The notes below the pieces were generated by a model that saw nothing but the letters and a program-made list of their open reading frames with translations, did not search any database and was not told the origin of the DNA. The translations under genes and the position numbers were made by a program. DNA of 15,324 bases from Prevotella sp. CAG:617 (GTDB lineage: Bacteria > Bacteroidota > Bacteroidia > Bacteroidales > Bacteroidaceae): assembly GCA_000438115.1 (NCBI GenBank), contig FR903632.1, positions 15,303 to 30,626 of the forward strand, written 5' to 3'. Positions 14,252-15,324 of this stretch are shown in pieces (position 1 is the first letter of the stretch; each line of letters begins with the position of its first letter).

Positions 14252-14801
14252 GCATTATGATATGTGCGGTGACCATCTGAACCTGAGCATAAATGATTTC
14301 TATGCGAAGTGTATGAAATGCTGCGCAAGGCGGCTTTGTACAGCTGCATCCGAGCTCGTATCCGGTGTTGGCCGTGGGCATGCTCATGGCGCTTGCCGTG
14401 CCGGTAGTGCTGGCGCAGGCGTTGCTGGTCGCGAATCTGTCGGGGCAACTCCTTCGGGGAGCGCTTCGGGGGGATGTGCATTCCGGCGCGACTTGTGGGG
14501 ATACGCATGTGCAATGATCGGGGGCCGGACAATGGCTGGAGGGCGTGCGGTATGGCTTCTTGAAAAAACAAGGAGGCACATGGGAAGAAAAAGTCGGGAC
14601 TTGGGTGGAAAAAGGTGCCAACCTTTTGCGGCTTTGGCGTGCGGCGTGGGTGATAAGGCTGCGGCCGGTGTGATGGGGGCGGGGGCAGTGCTGGCAGAAT
14701 CAAGCGCCATGTTTACAGACAGGGGGGCGTCATGATTTTCTTCCGTTTCTGCTGCATTCCTTTCGGTCCGTGCGGTATGTTCCGTTTAGCCTGTTCGTGT
14801 A
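14252..14801. other. Long non-coding stretch before the permease gene
   Basis: No gene can be supported. The longest plus-strand frame here (14250-14735) is Gly/Ala/Arg-rich and lacks domain character. Another frame (about 14319-14513) contains a hydrophobic stretch VLAVGMLMALAVPVVLAQAL, which could be a remnant of a membrane protein but has no credible start. An A-rich segment near 14560-14620 (CTTGAAAAAACAAGG, GAAAAAGGTGCC) resembles segments in the other large intergenic regions. Confidence 0.5.
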
Positions 14802-14853
14802 AACGCCATGCGCGTCGCTGTTTCCATGAGGAGTAAGCGGCGCGCATGGCGTT
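14802..14853. repeat. Long inverted repeat / extended stem-loop
   Basis: AACGCCATGCGCGTCGCT (14802-14819) and AGCGGCGCGCATGGCGTT (14836-14853) are complementary over 18 bp with a single T-G wobble. The 16-nt loop can form an additional 4-bp stem (TTCC/GGAG, including one T-G wobble) closed by ATGA. It lies 44 bp beyond the 3' end of the minus-strand permease gene. It may act as that gene's terminator, though neither strand has a U-rich tail, or it may be a dispersed palindromic element. Confidence 0.7.
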
Positions 14854-14897
14854 GCAGTTCGTATGCAGTCGGGATTTTATGCCCCGGGCTTTGCGAA

Positions 14898-15324
14898 TCA
14901 GAAAGGGAAGAGCAGGGGCAGTGTCAGCACCATGATGACGCCGATGGCTACCTGCAGGGGCAGGCCCACTTTGATGTAGTCCATGAAGGTATAGTTTCCG
15001 GCCGGCATGACCAGCGCATTGGGCGGCGTGGAAAAGGGCGAGGCAAAACACATGCTGGCGCCTACGGCTACGGCAAAGAGCATCGGCACGGGACTGACGC
15101 CCATCTGCTGCGCGCTCTGCAGCGCTATCGGGGCCAGCAGTACGGCCGTGGCGGTGTTGCTGATAAACATGGTCATGACCGAAGTGGTCAGGTAAATGCC
15201 CGCCAGCAGAGCCATGGGCCCCATGTTGCCCAGTGCGCCCACCAGGGCTTCCGATATGGCCGACGAGGCACCCGTCTTTTGCAGCGCCATCGACATGGGC
15301 AGCATGGCGGCAATGAGTACGACG
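14898..15324 (-). CDS. SLC13/DASS-type anion permease, C-terminal part
   Basis: The last 142 residues of a polytopic inner-membrane transporter of the SLC13 (divalent anion:Na+ symporter)/ArsB-like group. The open frame continues past the window edge, so the start and N-terminal half are missing. Family signs in order, from the first visible residue, are VVLIAAMLPMSMALQKTG (1-18), the hairpin and helix ISNTATAVLLAPIALQ (55-70) with the SNT motif, GASMCFASPFSTPPNALVM (89-107) with the second SxFSTPPN loop, and a final membrane helix ending PLLFPF. Such proteins import dicarboxylates, citrate or sulfate; the substrate cannot be decided from this part. Whether TrkA-C domains are inserted, as in some long relatives, cannot be seen. 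The inverted repeat at 14802-14853 follows its stop codon. Confidence 0.88.
   Translation of the reverse strand, partial: VVLIAAMLPMSMALQKTGASSAISEALVGALGNMGPMALLAGIYLTTSVMTMFISNTATAVLLAPIALQSAQQMGVSPVPMLFAVAVGASMCFASPFSTPPNALVMPAGNYTFMDYIKVGLPLQVAIGVIMVLTLPLLFPF

Noticed and set aside
13888..14703. A 271-codon minus-strand frame across the TPR gene end and the following gap
   Set aside because: It crosses a strong terminator and the real TPR coding sequence. Its product is Pro/His/Arg-rich without recognisable domains, as expected for noise in GC-rich DNA.
14250..14735. A 161-codon plus-strand frame in the gap before the permease
   Set aside because: It begins inside the terminator stem of the TPR gene and encodes a Gly/Ala/Arg-rich product without a domain or ribosome binding site.

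Overview
The window reads as chromosomal DNA of a member of the Bacteroidota, most likely the order Bacteroidales. Supporting signs are several upstream regions carrying the TAnnTTTG type of -7 promoter element known from Bacteroides, mostly absent Shine-Dalgarno sites, a TonB with the Bacteroidota-style N-terminal segment (FEGKNQQYGAYRIR), a tandem pair of ExbD genes, an LSSC lipoprotein signal, a pyruvate:ferredoxin oxidoreductase of anaerobes, and an AAA ATPase ending in PLWLFGFLY. I cannot name the genus. No tRNA, rRNA, CRISPR array or insertion sequence was seen.

Left part (1-4000). The N-terminal third of pyruvate:ferredoxin oxidoreductase (nifJ, minus strand, cut by the window edge) lies downstream of a stand-alone AAA-type ATPase (minus). 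After a 365-bp intergenic region come a small GtrA-family membrane protein (plus) and a SIMPL/DUF541 envelope protein (minus), which converge with only 22 bp between their stop codons.

Middle part (3950-7450). Four minus-strand genes form a tightly packed operon: a HAD-family hydrolase, bifunctional riboflavin kinase/FAD synthetase (ribF), a CPBP-family intramembrane protease and a tRNA-dihydrouridine synthase of the DusB type. They overlap or nearly touch and end at a good intrinsic terminator (3950-3975).

Right part (7450-14250, plus strand). A 655-bp regulatory region with two candidate promoters and a cluster of TTTGAAAC-type repeats leads into the TonB energy-transduction operon exbB-exbD-exbD-tonB, closed by a strong terminator at 11160-11200. 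Two further genes follow on the same strand: a PstS-like phosphate-type binding lipoprotein without any ABC transporter genes beside it, and a secreted TPR-repeat protein, closed by a terminator at 14215-14251. The ExbB/ExbD/TonB complex would use the proton gradient to drive outer-membrane TonB-dependent transporters. The binding protein and the TPR protein plausibly work in the same envelope setting, but that is inference from position.

Far right (14250-15324). About 640 bp without a convincing gene holds a long near-perfect inverted repeat. Then comes the C-terminal part of an SLC13/DASS-type anion permease (minus strand, cut by the window edge).

Most genes belong to familiar families. 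No unmistakably new system is visible. The items most worth a second look are non-coding: the exbB upstream repeats, the 14802-14853 inverted repeat, and a degenerate repeat shared by three intergenic regions.
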